Origin: Caballeronia concitans
GTDB lineage: Bacteria > Pseudomonadota > Gammaproteobacteria > Burkholderiales > Burkholderiaceae
Length of the DNA: 64,000 nucleotides
Reading direction: 5' to 3'
Assembly: GCF_001544615.1 (NCBI RefSeq)
Contig: NZ_FCNV02000003.1
Location: 62,001 to 126,000, forward strand
Within the stretch, counting starts at the first letter, position 1. Each line of letters opens with the position of its first letter. This document shows, in pieces, positions 1 through 8,647 of the stretch. The notes beneath the pieces are model-generated. The model saw only the letters and a list, made by a program, of their open reading frames with translations. It had not been told where the DNA came from and searched no databases. The position numbers and the translations under genes are program-made.

Positions 1-1098
1 GCCCGTGCGATACGCCGTCGCCCCCGCGATGCGCGCCACTTCCATGCCCGCCGGCGCGAAGCGCATGATCTGCCGCGCGTACATCACGCCGGAGGTCGTG
101 CACTTGAGCGTGGTGACGGTGTCCGTGAGCGGATCGATGATATCGGCGATGGCTTCGCCCGCATCGATGAACGCGCCCACTTGCGCGCGAAACACGAGCA
201 CGCCCGACACCGGCGCGACGATCGGCTCCGCGCCCGCAAGGGGCGTCGCCGGGAACGCGAGCGGCGGCTGCTCGACGGCGGGGGCATCGATCACGCCGCG
301 GTGAATCAGATAGTTGACGATGGCCTGCGCGTCTTTATCGGCGAGTTCGTGCGTCACGTCATGCTGGCTGCGCAGTTCGACCGTCACCGAAATGCCGCCG
401 TTCGGAATCGGGAAGCGCTCGCCGTAGCGCGCACGCAGGTCCGACCAGCAGAAGCTGTGGATTTCGTCGAACGGATTGCCGACCGAATTCAGCGCGAGCA
501 GCGACGCCTTCGCATCGAGATAGCGCGCGAGCGGCTCGACTTCGTCCCAGATGTCCGGGTTCGTGTACAGATGCAGCGCGGCGTCGAGGTCGCAATGCAG
601 GTCCAGCACGACATCGGCGTCGAACGACAGCTTCTGCAGCGCGAGACGTTGCGATTCCAGTTCGGTGCGCGGCGTCTGTTCGTCGAGCGCTTCTTTCATC
701 GCGGCGCGCACGGCGAGCTTGTTGGCGTCGGCGTCCTTGCCGAGACGCGCTTCGACGCGCGGCGCGATCAGCGCGGCAAGATCGTAGAAATTGCGGTTGA
801 AGTTGTGGCCGCTGTTGGTTTCGAAGCGGCCGAGCAGATTGCCGTGCAGGAATTGGCTCAGGCCGATCGGATTCGGCACCGGCACGATCACCACTTCGCC
901 GCGCAGCTTGCCGGCGGTTTCGAGCGCGGCGAGATGGCGGCGCAGTTTCCACGCGACCAGCATGCCCGGCAGTTCGTCGGCGTGCAGCGACGATTGAATA
1001 TAGATTTTCTGTCCGCCGCCCGGGCCGTAATGAAAACTCGTGATGCTGCGGGAAGTGCCGAGCGTCGGCGAGATCAGTTGATGAGTTTTAGTCTGCAT
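1..1098 (-). CDS. Succinylglutamate desuccinylase/aspartoacylase family zinc hydrolase (3' end outside window)
   Basis: Open frame of 366 codons from ATG at 1098 continuing past the left edge, so the C-terminus is missing. The family (M14-like AstE/AspA) removes an acyl group from N-acyl amino acids using one zinc. The Zn-binding H39-x2-E42 (in LHADELPG), a second histidine in DLHCD and a TVELR catalytic-glutamate segment are all present; the C-terminal part has the barrel-like IVAPVSGVLVF domain seen in larger family members. It lies downstream of and on the same strand as a basic-amino-acid binding protein, with a terminator between them; in relatives such a gene often accompanies an amino-acid ABC transporter, which may lie beyond the edge. 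No clear Shine-Dalgarno before the ATG. Exact substrate not determinable. Confidence 0.85.
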   Translation of the reverse strand, partial: MQTKTHQLISPTLGTSRSITSFHYGPGGGQKIYIQSSLHADELPGMLVAWKLRRHLAALETAGKLRGEVVIVPVPNPIGLSQFLHGNLLGRFETNSGHNFNRNFYDLAALIAPRVEARLGKDADANKLAVRAAMKEALDEQTPRTELESQRLALQKLSFDADVVLDLHCDLDAALHLYTNPDIWDEVEPLARYLDAKASLLALNSVGNPFDEIHSFCWSDLRARYGERFPIPNGGISVTVELRSQHDVTHELADKDAQAIVNYLIHRGVIDAPAVEQPPLAFPATPLAGAEPIVAPVSGVLVFRAQVGAFIDAGEAIADIIDPLTDTVTTLKCTTSGVMYARQIMRFAPAGMEVARIAGATAYRTG

Positions 1099-1254
1099 AG
1101 TATTCGCGCGCACGCGGGTGCGCGGGTCTTGCCTCTGTGGGTTGCTGATCCGGACGGGGCGTGGCGCGGCGGTGTCTCTGCCCGCGAGCGCAGCCCCGGA
1201 CGTTCGATCTTAGCCGAAATCCGAAGCGCCGGAAGCGGGCGGTTTCAGCGCCTG

Positions 1255-1300
1255 CAAAAGACAACGGGCTCCGCGTCTGGAAACGCGGAGCCCGCTTGTT
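1255..1300 (-). terminator. Rho-independent terminator after the binding-protein gene
   Basis: A 12-bp perfect stem (1265-1276 with 1283-1294) with a 6-nt loop, and further pairing outside it. Read on the minus strand it ends in a T-rich run, just past the stop of the substrate-binding protein gene at 1318. It separates that gene from the hydrolase gene downstream. Confidence 0.8.
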
Positions 1301-1317
1301 GAACGCTCAGGAAGCGA

Positions 1318-2109
1318 TTAGCCGCCGTACACGTCGAAGTCGAAGTACTTCTTCTCGAGCTTCTTGTAGGTGCCGTCCTTGATGATGTCGGCGATCGCCT
1401 TGTCGATCTTCGCCTTCAGGTCGGTGTCTTCCTTGCGCAGACCGATGCCCGCGCCGTTGCCGAGGATCTTCGCATCGACGAGATCCTTGCCCGCGAAGTC
1501 GAAGCCCGCGCCGCGCGGCGTCTTCAGGAAGCCGAGGTCGGCCTGCACCGCGTCTTGCAGCGCGGCGTCCAGACGGCCCGAGGTCAGGTCGGCGTAGACC
1601 TGGTCCTGGTTCTGGTACGGCGTGACCGTCACGCCCTTCGGCGCCCAGTAGGTCTTCGCGTACGTTTCCTGGATCGTGCCCTGTTCGACGCCCACGTTCT
1701 TGCCCTTCAGGCTTTCAGCCGTCGGCTGGATGTTGCTGCCTTTCTTCGCGACGAGGCGCGTCGGCGTGTTGAAGAGCTTGCTCGAGAAGGCGATCTGCTC
1801 GGCGCGTTGCGGCGTCATCGACATGGACGAGAGCACGCCGTCGAACTTCTTGGCCTTGAGCGCGGGGATCATGCCGTCGAAGTCGTTTTCGATCCACACG
1901 CACTTGGCCTTCAGGCGCGTGCAGATTTCATTGCCGAGATCGATGTCGAAACCGACCAGCTTGCCGTCCGAACCCTTCGATTCGAACGGGGGGTAGCTTG
2001 CATCGACGCCGAAGCGGATCGTCGAATAGTCCTTGGCGTGCGCCGTGACGGCGGTAAACGACGTGGCGGCGAGAAGGGACATCGACAAAGCGGCAAGCAG
2101 TTTCTTCAC
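1318..2109 (-). CDS. Periplasmic lysine/arginine/ornithine-type ABC substrate-binding protein
   Basis: 263 aa with a Sec signal peptide (MKKLLAALSMSLLAATSF, cleavage near AHA/KD at about residue 25). The SBP_bac_3 fold is recognisable: TIRFGVDASYPPFESK opening, GFDIDLGNEIC, FDGMIPALKAKKFDGVLSSMS, and the late KEDTDLKAKIDKAIADI segment. Such proteins capture basic amino acids for a HisQMP-type permease. No permease or ATPase gene adjoins it here; they may lie left of the window. It closely resembles a second binding protein at 56712-57491, so the two are paralogues. It ends in a strong terminator. The 424-bp upstream gap is shared with a divergent MFS gene. Confidence 0.9.
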   Translation of the reverse strand: MKKLLAALSMSLLAATSFTAVTAHAKDYSTIRFGVDASYPPFESKGSDGKLVGFDIDLGNEICTRLKAKCVWIENDFDGMIPALKAKKFDGVLSSMSMTPQRAEQIAFSSKLFNTPTRLVAKKGSNIQPTAESLKGKNVGVEQGTIQETYAKTYWAPKGVTVTPYQNQDQVYADLTSGRLDAALQDAVQADLGFLKTPRGAGFDFAGKDLVDAKILGNGAGIGLRKEDTDLKAKIDKAIADIIKDGTYKKLEKKYFDFDVYGG

Positions 2110-2533
2110 TTGTTAACTCCAAAGGATGGTCGGTTCAGCCCGAAAGGTCTCGTTCCGGGTGCGCCCGGCGCAGGCGGCGATCGGTCGTGATCGCTGGTGA
2201 GCGCCGGACGGCGGGCATTCGGCGGATCGTGTCCGCGCGGAAACGGCAGAAGGTTACCAAGCCAAAATACTACGGGACCTAGTGAAATCACCGATAGCGG
2301 CGCTTTAGAACATTTCCTCGCTTAAAGACGCATTCGCAACGGCCAAGGATGCCCCGGGAAATCCCGATCCGCACGGTTAGAATGCGGCCTTCGTTTCGCG
2401 CCGACGCGCTTTTGCGCGCGCGAGCGGGGAGCACGCGAGGTGCGGCACGAAGCGCGGCACGAAGCGCGGCCCCGAAGAACTTTGCATGAAGCCGAAACGA
2501 AGCGCCCGCTTCGGCCGACAGGAGACGACACCG
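2110..2533. other. Divergent intergenic region without a gene
   Basis: 424 bp between the binding-protein gene (minus) and the MFS gene (plus). It must hold both promoters, but I could not pick convincing -35/-10 pairs. It contains a two-copy tandem 12-mer (CACGAAGCGCGG, 2446-2469) shortly before the MFS start. No structured RNA or ORF with coding character seen. Confidence 0.5.
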
Positions 2534-3973
2534 ATGAACACCTCACCCGCGGCCGCCATGAGCCGCGCCCCCGCCGATGCGGCCACGCCCGCGCTTTCCG
2601 CCGGCCTTATTTCTGCGCGCCTCGACCGCCTGCCCGCGACGCGCAGCGTCTGGAAGCTCATCGTGATGCTGAGCCTCGGCTTCTTTTTCGAGCTTTACGA
2701 CCTGCTGTATTCGGGCTACGTCGCGCCGGGCCTCGTCAAAAGCGGCATTTTGACGCCCGCCACGTCCGGCTTCTTCGGCATGACGGGCGTGGCGAGCTTC
2801 ATCGCGTCGCTGTTCGCGGGATTGTTCATCGGCACGGTCGCGTGCGGCTTTCTCGCCGACCGCTTCGGCCGCCGCGCGATCTTCACGTACTCGCTGCTGT
2901 GGTACACGGCCGCGAATCTCGTGATGGCGTTTCAGGAGACGGCCACGGGCCTCAACTTCTGGCGCTTCGTGGCGGGCATCGGCATCGGCGTGGAACTGGT
3001 GACCATCGGCACGTATATCTCCGAACTCGCGCCGAAGCACATCCGCGGGCGCGCGTTCGCGTGCGAGCAGGCGGTGGGCTTCATGGCGGTGCCGATCGTC
3101 GCGTTTCTCGCGTATCTGCTCGTGCCGCGCGCGCCGTTCGGTATCGACGGCTGGCGCTGGGTCGTCGTGATCGGCGCGCACGGTGCGCTCTTCGTCTGGT
3201 GGATTCGCCGCAATCTGCCGGAAAGCCCGCGCTGGCTTGCGCAAAAAGGCCGGCTCGACGACGCCGACCGCGTGATGTCCGCGCTCGAAGCGAAGGTGCA
3301 GCGCGAGTACGGCAGGCCGCTGCCGCCGCCCGGCTCGCCGGAGCCCGTGACGGGTGGGAGCGCCGCCGGCTCGTTCGCCGACATGTGGCGGCCGCCCTAC
3401 GGCAAGCGCGCCACGATGATGATCATCTTCAACGTGTTCCAGACGGTCGGTTTCTACGGCTTCGCGAACTGGGTGCCGACGCTGCTCATCAAGCAGGGCA
3501 TCACGGTGACGTCGAGCCTGATGTATTCGAGCATCATCGCGATTGCCGCGCCGATCGGGCCGATCATCGGCCTCCTGATCGCGGACAGGATCGAGCGCAA
3601 GACGGCCATCGTCACGATGGCGGCGGCGAATATCGTGTGCGGGCTGCTGTTCAGCCAGTCGTCGGATGCGGCGTTTCTGATCGCGATGGGTGTCGGCCTC
3701 ACGCTGTCGTCGAACATCATGTCGTACAGCTTCCATGCGTATCAGGCCGAGCTGTTCCCGACGAGCATCCGCGCTCGCGCAGTCGGCTTCGTGTATTCGT
3801 GGAGCCGCTTTTCGGCGATTTTCACGTCGTTCATCATCGCGGGCGTGCTGAAGGGATTCGGCACGACGGGCGTGTTCGTGTTCATCGCCGCGGCGATGCT
3901 GATCGTGATGGCGGCGATCGGTTTCATGGGACCGCGCACGCGCGATATCGCGCTGGAAAAGATTTCGCACTGA
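2534..3973 (+). CDS. MFS transporter, metabolite:H+ symporter type
   Basis: 479 aa from the ATG at 2534, chosen because GGAGAC precedes it by about 9 nt; an in-frame ATG at 2486 lacks this. Twelve hydrophobic segments are apparent. The loop 2-3 signature is present as DRFGRRAIF, and the NLPESPRWLAQKGRLDDA segment after TM6 is typical of the sugar/organic-acid porter branch (PESPRWL). Both ends and the long central cytoplasmic loop (after PRWL) fit the family. It presumably imports a sugar or organic acid by proton symport; the substrate cannot be told from sequence. Not in an obvious operon. Confidence 0.85.
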   Translation: MNTSPAAAMSRAPADAATPALSAGLISARLDRLPATRSVWKLIVMLSLGFFFELYDLLYSGYVAPGLVKSGILTPATSGFFGMTGVASFIASLFAGLFIGTVACGFLADRFGRRAIFTYSLLWYTAANLVMAFQETATGLNFWRFVAGIGIGVELVTIGTYISELAPKHIRGRAFACEQAVGFMAVPIVAFLAYLLVPRAPFGIDGWRWVVVIGAHGALFVWWIRRNLPESPRWLAQKGRLDDADRVMSALEAKVQREYGRPLPPPGSPEPVTGGSAAGSFADMWRPPYGKRATMMIIFNVFQTVGFYGFANWVPTLLIKQGITVTSSLMYSSIIAIAAPIGPIIGLLIADRIERKTAIVTMAAANIVCGLLFSQSSDAAFLIAMGVGLTLSSNIMSYSFHAYQAELFPTSIRARAVGFVYSWSRFSAIFTSFIIAGVLKGFGTTGVFVFIAAAMLIVMAAIGFMGPRTRDIALEKISH

Positions 3974-4058
3974 GCGTGACGCGTGCGGATTGCTGCGTGG
4001 CGGCGTCCTGTGTGCCAAAATCCGCAGGTCGTTCCTAATAGCCGCTCACTATTCGAAT

Positions 4059-4952
4059 ATGTCCGACACGCTCACTCCAGCCGAAGCAGATCATGCGATG
4101 CGCAACTGGACGTTTCGACGGCAAGGCAGGATTGCAGTCGGGTCCGACGAGCACAAGCGCATGTTCTGCGAGATGCTGCTGACGACGCACAATCCGTATA
4201 AGCCCGCCGTCATCGACTGGCCGAAGCTCGATCCCGCCGCGCTCAAGCGCGTCACGTCGCTGCCGATCTGGGACATCGCGGTGCAGACGGAAGGCCGTGC
4301 GTCGATCCGCGTGGCGACGTATGCGGCGAGCGTCGCCGATCCGCTCTTGCGCGAAGCGTTGAGCATGAACGGCGGCGAGGAGTCGCGGCACAAGGTGGTG
4401 CTCTCGAAGCTGGTGGAGGCGTATGGCATCGCGCTTGCGCCCGAGCCGCCGTATCCCGCTCCCGACGACGCCCTCCGCGCGTGGATGCTGACGGGGTATA
4501 GCGAGTGCATCGACAGTTTCTTCGCGTTCGGGCTGTTCGAGGCGGCGCGTCAGTCGGGCTATTTTCCGGAGGCGCTCGTGGAGACGTTCGAGCCGGTCAT
4601 CCAGGAAGAAGCGCGGCACATTCTATTCTTCGCGAACTGGGTGGCGTGGTATCGGCGGAGTCTGCCGTGGTACCGGAAGCCTGCGTTCATGCTGAAGACC
4701 GCGGGCGTGTGGCTTTCGCTGATTCGCGACCGGATATCGCTTGCGCGTGGCTTCGATAAGAGCGGCGCGGCGCAGGATGCGAACTTCCCGGCGAATGTCG
4801 GCGATTCGGTGGCCGGGGATGTGTCGGTGGGCGCGCTGATCGGCCTGTGTCTCGTCGAAAACGATCGACGCATGCGCGGTTATGACGCGCGGCTTCTGCG
4901 GCCGAATACCGTGCCGAGGCTGGCGCGGCTGGCGCGGCGGTTCGTCAAGTAG
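4059..4952 (+). CDS. Ferritin-like diiron-carboxylate protein
   Basis: 297 aa from ATG 4059; an upstream in-frame ATG at 3990 gives a non-family extension. Two E-E-x-R-H segments (GGEESRHKV around residue 105 and QEEARHILF around residue 187) supply the paired ExxH iron ligands of the ferritin-like four-helix bundle, so a di-metal centre is plausible. C-terminal 70 residues are basic and partly amphipathic. Function within the superfamily (oxygenase, hydroxylase or metal handling) is unknown. Its stop overlaps by 8 bp the 3' end of the convergent TetR gene. Confidence 0.7.
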   Translation: MSDTLTPAEADHAMRNWTFRRQGRIAVGSDEHKRMFCEMLLTTHNPYKPAVIDWPKLDPAALKRVTSLPIWDIAVQTEGRASIRVATYAASVADPLLREALSMNGGEESRHKVVLSKLVEAYGIALAPEPPYPAPDDALRAWMLTGYSECIDSFFAFGLFEAARQSGYFPEALVETFEPVIQEEARHILFFANWVAWYRRSLPWYRKPAFMLKTAGVWLSLIRDRISLARGFDKSGAAQDANFPANVGDSVAGDVSVGALIGLCLVENDRRMRGYDARLLRPNTVPRLARLARRFVK

Positions 4953-5670
4953 ACGGCTTCCCGCTCTCCTCGAACCGGCGCGACGCATCTTCCACGTCCT
5001 GCCGGAACTGCATGAGCGCGGCCAGTTTCGCATCGGGTGGCTGCAGCGCCGCCCACAGCACATCCACGAGTTCATCCGCCGTCGTATCGATCTGAGTCTG
5101 ACTCAGTTTCCGCTTCGCCAGCGTTGCATCCCACAGCACGTGTTCCATCGGCCCGAAAACCAGCGAGCGTAATAGACGCAGCGGCACATCCGCGCGCACA
5201 TGTCCGAGCGACTGGCCGCGCGCGAGCACCTCCATCAACGGGGCGGTGTAGCGGCGCTGCAATTCCGTGAGCGTATCCGAAAGATCGTGCTGCTTCGTGC
5301 GGCCTTCCGATAACACGAGCGAGCACAGTCCCGTGCCGTTCACGAGCATCAGCCGAAGATGCGTCCTCACGATGAACGCGAACTGCTGCCGCACCGATCC
5401 CTCGCGCGGCAGGCCACTTTCGAATGCATCGATGATTTCGTCGTACCAGTCCGCGATCACGCGCGCGCACAATTCCCGCTTACCGCTGAAATAGCTGAAG
5501 ACGGTCGCCTCGGAAATGCCCGCGCGCTGCGCGATCTCGGCGGTGGTCGCGGCGTCGTAGCCTTTTTCGGCGAAGACGTCGCGGCCTGCCTGCAGGATGT
5601 CTCGCACGCGTTGCTGCGATTTGACGCCGGCGGGCGTGCGGCGGCCGGGCGCGGTGGAATGAGTCGACAT
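4945..5670 (-). CDS. TetR-family regulator, candidate controller of the liu genes
   Basis: 241 aa. The N-terminal HTH is clear (residues about 20-65: TAEIAQRAGISEATVFSYFSG), followed by a helical ligand/dimerisation domain. It is divergent from the isovaleryl-CoA dehydrogenase gene, with 168 bp between them that carry TGAGC-based inverted repeats. TetR regulators of branched-chain amino acid catabolism (LiuQ) are described in betaproteobacteria, and position makes that a reasonable candidate role, but I infer it from context only. Confidence 0.8.
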   Translation of the reverse strand: MSTHSTAPGRRTPAGVKSQQRVRDILQAGRDVFAEKGYDAATTAEIAQRAGISEATVFSYFSGKRELCARVIADWYDEIIDAFESGLPREGSVRQQFAFIVRTHLRLMLVNGTGLCSLVLSEGRTKQHDLSDTLTELQRRYTAPLMEVLARGQSLGHVRADVPLRLLRSLVFGPMEHVLWDATLAKRKLSQTQIDTTADELVDVLWAALQPPDAKLAALMQFRQDVEDASRRFEESGKPST

Positions 5671-5703
5671 AAGCGTGACGTGGCGGGCAGTGCGGAATAA
5701 ATG

Positions 5704-5716
5704 TGAGCGTAGCTCA
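5704..5716. promoter_or_regulatory. Candidate TetR operator (TGAGC-N3-GCTCA)
   Basis: Perfect 5-bp inverted repeat TGAGC-GTA-GCTCA in the gap between the TetR gene and liuA. A second related element (TGAG-N5-CTCA) is at 5783-5795 and a TTGAGC half-site at 5741. The repetition of one half-site in a divergent regulator/operon gap suggests operator DNA; binding is inferred. Confidence 0.4.
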
Positions 5717-5724
5717 AAAACCTA

Positions 5725-5753
5725 TTGACGGCTAGACGATTTGAGCGTGAAAT
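5725..5753 (+). promoter_or_regulatory. Candidate sigma-70 promoter for liuA
   Basis: TTGACG (5725-5730), 17-nt spacer, TGAAAT (5748-5753; 4 of 6 consensus). A TTGAGC half-site lies within the spacer, so a bound regulator would block it. Transcript leader would be about 80 nt. Confidence 0.35.
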
Positions 5754-5782
5754 TGGCCCATTCTGCGGTTTCGCGCCCGGTG

Positions 5783-5795
5783 TGAGCATCACTCA
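5783..5795. promoter_or_regulatory. Second candidate TetR operator (TGAG-N5-CTCA)
   Basis: Inverted repeat TGAG-CATCA-CTCA about 80 bp from the 5704-5716 element, placed in the liuA leader downstream of the proposed promoter. Weaker than the first. Confidence 0.3.
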
Positions 5796-5838
5796 TTTAC
5801 GGGTGCGCCGAAAACATTCGCCTCTAGAGGAGACACCC

Positions 5839-7020
5839 ATGAGCACCGTACCCGGCCTCGACTTCGCACTGGGCGAAGACATCGACATGCTGCGCGATTC
5901 GCTCGCCAACTTCGCGTCGAAGGAAATCGCGCCGCGTGCCGCCGAAATCGATCGCACCGACCAGTTCCCGATAGACCTCTGGAAGAAGTTCGGCGACCTC
6001 GGCGTACTCGGCATGACGGTCTCCGAGGAATACGGTGGCGCGAACATGGGCTACACCGCGCACATGGTCGCGATGGAAGAGATCTCCCGCGCGTCGGCGT
6101 CGGTGGGGTTGTCGTATGGCGCGCACTCGAATCTGTGCGTGAACCAGATTCATCGCAATGGGACGGAAGCACAGAAGCGCAAGTATCTGCCGAAGCTCGT
6201 GTCCGGCGAACACGTCGGCGCGCTCGCGATGAGCGAGCCGAACGCGGGATCGGACGTGGTCAGCATGAAGCTGCGCGCGGACGAAAAGGGCGATCACTAC
6301 GTGCTCAACGGCACGAAGATGTGGATCACCAACGGCCCGGATTGCGACACGCTCGTCGTTTATGCGAAAACGGATATCGAAGCCGGCGCGAAGGGCATCA
6401 CCGCGTTTATCGTCGAGAAGGGCATGAAGGGATTTTCCGTCGCGCAGAAACTCGACAAGCTCGGCATGCGCGGCTCGCATACCGGAGAGCTCGTGTTCGA
6501 GAACGTGGAAGTGCCGAAAGAGAACATTCTCGGGGCATTGCACGGCGGCGCGAAAGTGCTGATGAGCGGCCTCGATTACGAGCGCGCCGTGCTCGCGGGC
6601 GGGCCGACCGGCATCATGCTCGCGTGCATGGATGCGGTCGTGCCGTATATCCATGATCGCAAGCAGTTCGGGCAATCCATCGGCGAGTTTCAGCTGATTC
6701 AGGGCAAAGTCGCCGATCTTTATACGACGCTTCAGGCGTGCCGCGCGTATCTCTACGCGGTCGGCCGTCAGCTCGATACGCTCGGCGCCGGTCACGTGCG
6801 CCAGGTTCGCAAGGACTGCGCGGGCGTCATTCTCTACACCGCCGAAAAAGCCACGTGGATGGCCGGCGAAGCCATTCAGATTCTCGGCGGCAACGGCTAT
6901 ATCAACGAATATCCGGTCGGGCGGCTCTGGCGCGATGCCAAGCTCTATGAAATCGGCGCGGGCACGAGCGAGATTCGCCGCATGCTGATCGGTCGCGAAC
7001 TGTTCGCCGAGACGGCTTGA
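5839..7020 (+). CDS. liuA: Isovaleryl-CoA dehydrogenase
   Basis: 393 aa from ATG 5839, preceded by AGAGGAGA. Oxidises isovaleryl-CoA to 3-methylcrotonyl-CoA with FAD in leucine breakdown. The FAD/substrate motif [15 protein letters not shown] and the C-terminal [22 protein letters not shown] are clear. The isovaleryl-specific feature is present: the catalytic glutamate sits on helix G in [12 protein letters not shown] (E248), while the usual late position reads EIGAGTSEI. First gene of a tight run with liuB 9 bp downstream and liuD after it. Transcribed away from a TetR gene. Confidence 0.95.
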   Translation: MSTVPGLDFALGEDIDMLRDSLANFASKEIAPRAAEIDRTDQFPIDLWKKFGDLGVLGMTVSEEYGGANMGYTAHMVAMEEISRASASVGLSYGAHSNLCVNQIHRNGTEAQKRKYLPKLVSGEHVGALAMSEPNAGSDVVSMKLRADEKGDHYVLNGTKMWITNGPDCDTLVVYAKTDIEAGAKGITAFIVEKGMKGFSVAQKLDKLGMRGSHTGELVFENVEVPKENILGALHGGAKVLMSGLDYERAVLAGGPTGIMLACMDAVVPYIHDRKQFGQSIGEFQLIQGKVADLYTTLQACRAYLYAVGRQLDTLGAGHVRQVRKDCAGVILYTAEKATWMAGEAIQILGGNGYINEYPVGRLWRDAKLYEIGAGTSEIRRMLIGRELFAETA

Positions 7021-7029
7021 GGGCGCGTC

Positions 7030-8637
7030 ATGGCGATCATCGAATCGAAACTGAATCCGCGCGGCGAGGAATTTCGGACGAACGCGGCGGCCCTCGAAGC
7101 GCTCGTCGCGGATCTCAAGGAGAAGGTCGCGAAGATCGCGGAAGGCGGCGGACAGGCGGCGCGCGATCGGCATCTGTCGCGCAACAAGCTCCTGCCGCGC
7201 GATCGCATCGCGCAACTGCTCGATCCGGGCACGCCGTTTCTCGAGCTGTCGCAGCTCGCGGCTTACGGCATGTACAACGACGAAGCGCCGGGCGCGGGCA
7301 TCATCACGGGCATCGGGCGCATTGCGGGGCAGGAGTGCGTGATCGTCTGCAATGACGCGACTGTCAAAGGCGGCACGTACTATCCGGTCACCGTGAAGAA
7401 GCATCTGCGCGCGCAGGAAATCGCCGAGCAGAACCGCTTGCCGTGCGTGTATCTCGTCGATTCCGGCGGCGCGAATCTCCCGAATCAGGACGATGTCTTT
7501 CCCGACCGCGATCACTTCGGCCGCATCTTCTACAACCAGGCGAACATGTCGGCGCAGGGCATCGCGCAGATCGCGGTGGTGATGGGATCGTGCACGGCGG
7601 GCGGCGCGTATGTGCCTGCAATGAGCGATGAATCGATCATCGTGAAGAATCAGGGCACGATTTTTCTGGGCGGCCCGCCGTTGGTCAAGGCCGCGACCGG
7701 CGAGGAAGTCAGCGCCGAAGACCTGGGCGGCGGCGACGTGCATACGCGTCTGTCAGGCGTCGTCGATCATCTCGCGCAGAACGATGCGCATGCGCTCGGC
7801 ATTGCGCGCAGCATCGTCGGCAATCTGAATCGCGTGAAAGCAGCGCCGCTTGCATTGAAAGAGCCGCTGCCGCCGCGCTACGACCCGCAGAGCGTCTACG
7901 GCGTGATTCCCGTCGATACGCGCAAGCCCTTCGACGTGCGCGAAGTGATCGCGCGCATCGTCGACGATTCCGCGTTCGACGAATTCAAGGCGCGTTACGG
8001 CACCACGCTCGTCTGCGGCTTCGCGCATATCTGGGGGCATCCGGTCGGCATCGTCGCGAACAACGGCATCTTGTTCAGCGAGTCCGCGTTGAAGGGCGCG
8101 CATTTCATCGAATTGTGCGCGCAACGCAAGATTCCGCTCGTGTTTTTGCAGAACATCACGGGCTTCATGGTGGGCCGCAAATACGAGAACGAAGGCATCG
8201 CGCGCAACGGCGCCAAGATGGTGACGGCGGTGGCGACAGCGAAGGTGCCGAAGTTCACGGTGATCATCGGCGGATCGTTCGGCGCGGGTAACTACGGCAT
8301 GTGCGGTCGCGCGTATTCGCCGCGCTTCCTGTGGATGTGGCCGAACGCGCGCATCTCGGTGATGGGAGGCGAGCAAGCCGCATCCGTGCTCGCGACGGTG
8401 CGGCGCGACGGCATCGAGAAGAAGGGCGGCACGTGGTCGAAGGAGGACGAGGAAGCGTTCAAGGCGCCGATCCGCGATCAATACGAGGCGCAAGGGCATC
8501 CGTATTACGCGAGCGCGCGCCTGTGGGACGACGGCGTGATCGACCCGGCGCAGACGCGCGACGTGCTGGGCCTCGGCCTCGCCGCGACGATGAACGCGCC
8601 TATCGAAGACACGCGCTTCGGCGTGTTCCGGATGTGA
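7030..8637 (+). CDS. liuB: 3-Methylcrotonyl-CoA carboxylase, carboxyltransferase (beta) subunit
   Basis: 535 aa, the usual length. Transfers the carboxyl group from carboxybiotin to 3-methylcrotonyl-CoA, giving 3-methylglutaconyl-CoA. Two crotonase-fold halves are visible: the N-half with [19 protein letters not shown] and [16 protein letters not shown], and the C-half with [11 protein letters not shown] and the oxyanion-loop [16 protein letters not shown]. Lies 9 bp after liuA and 10 bp before liuD. In many relatives a methylglutaconyl-CoA hydratase gene (liuC) sits between these two subunits; here it does not. Confidence 0.96.
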   Translation: MAIIESKLNPRGEEFRTNAAALEALVADLKEKVAKIAEGGGQAARDRHLSRNKLLPRDRIAQLLDPGTPFLELSQLAAYGMYNDEAPGAGIITGIGRIAGQECVIVCNDATVKGGTYYPVTVKKHLRAQEIAEQNRLPCVYLVDSGGANLPNQDDVFPDRDHFGRIFYNQANMSAQGIAQIAVVMGSCTAGGAYVPAMSDESIIVKNQGTIFLGGPPLVKAATGEEVSAEDLGGGDVHTRLSGVVDHLAQNDAHALGIARSIVGNLNRVKAAPLALKEPLPPRYDPQSVYGVIPVDTRKPFDVREVIARIVDDSAFDEFKARYGTTLVCGFAHIWGHPVGIVANNGILFSESALKGAHFIELCAQRKIPLVFLQNITGFMVGRKYENEGIARNGAKMVTAVATAKVPKFTVIIGGSFGAGNYGMCGRAYSPRFLWMWPNARISVMGGEQAASVLATVRRDGIEKKGGTWSKEDEEAFKAPIRDQYEAQGHPYYASARLWDDGVIDPAQTRDVLGLGLAATMNAPIEDTRFGVFRM

Positions 8638-8647
8638 CGGGGAAGCC

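Noticed and set aside
2446-2469. Tandem 12-mer CACGAAGCGCGG x2
   Set aside because: Only two copies in GC-rich intergenic DNA; no array or element associated.
5824-7743. 639-aa open frame on the minus strand
   Set aside because: Antisense shadow of liuA and liuB caused by high third-position GC; Arg/His/Ala-rich with no family pattern.
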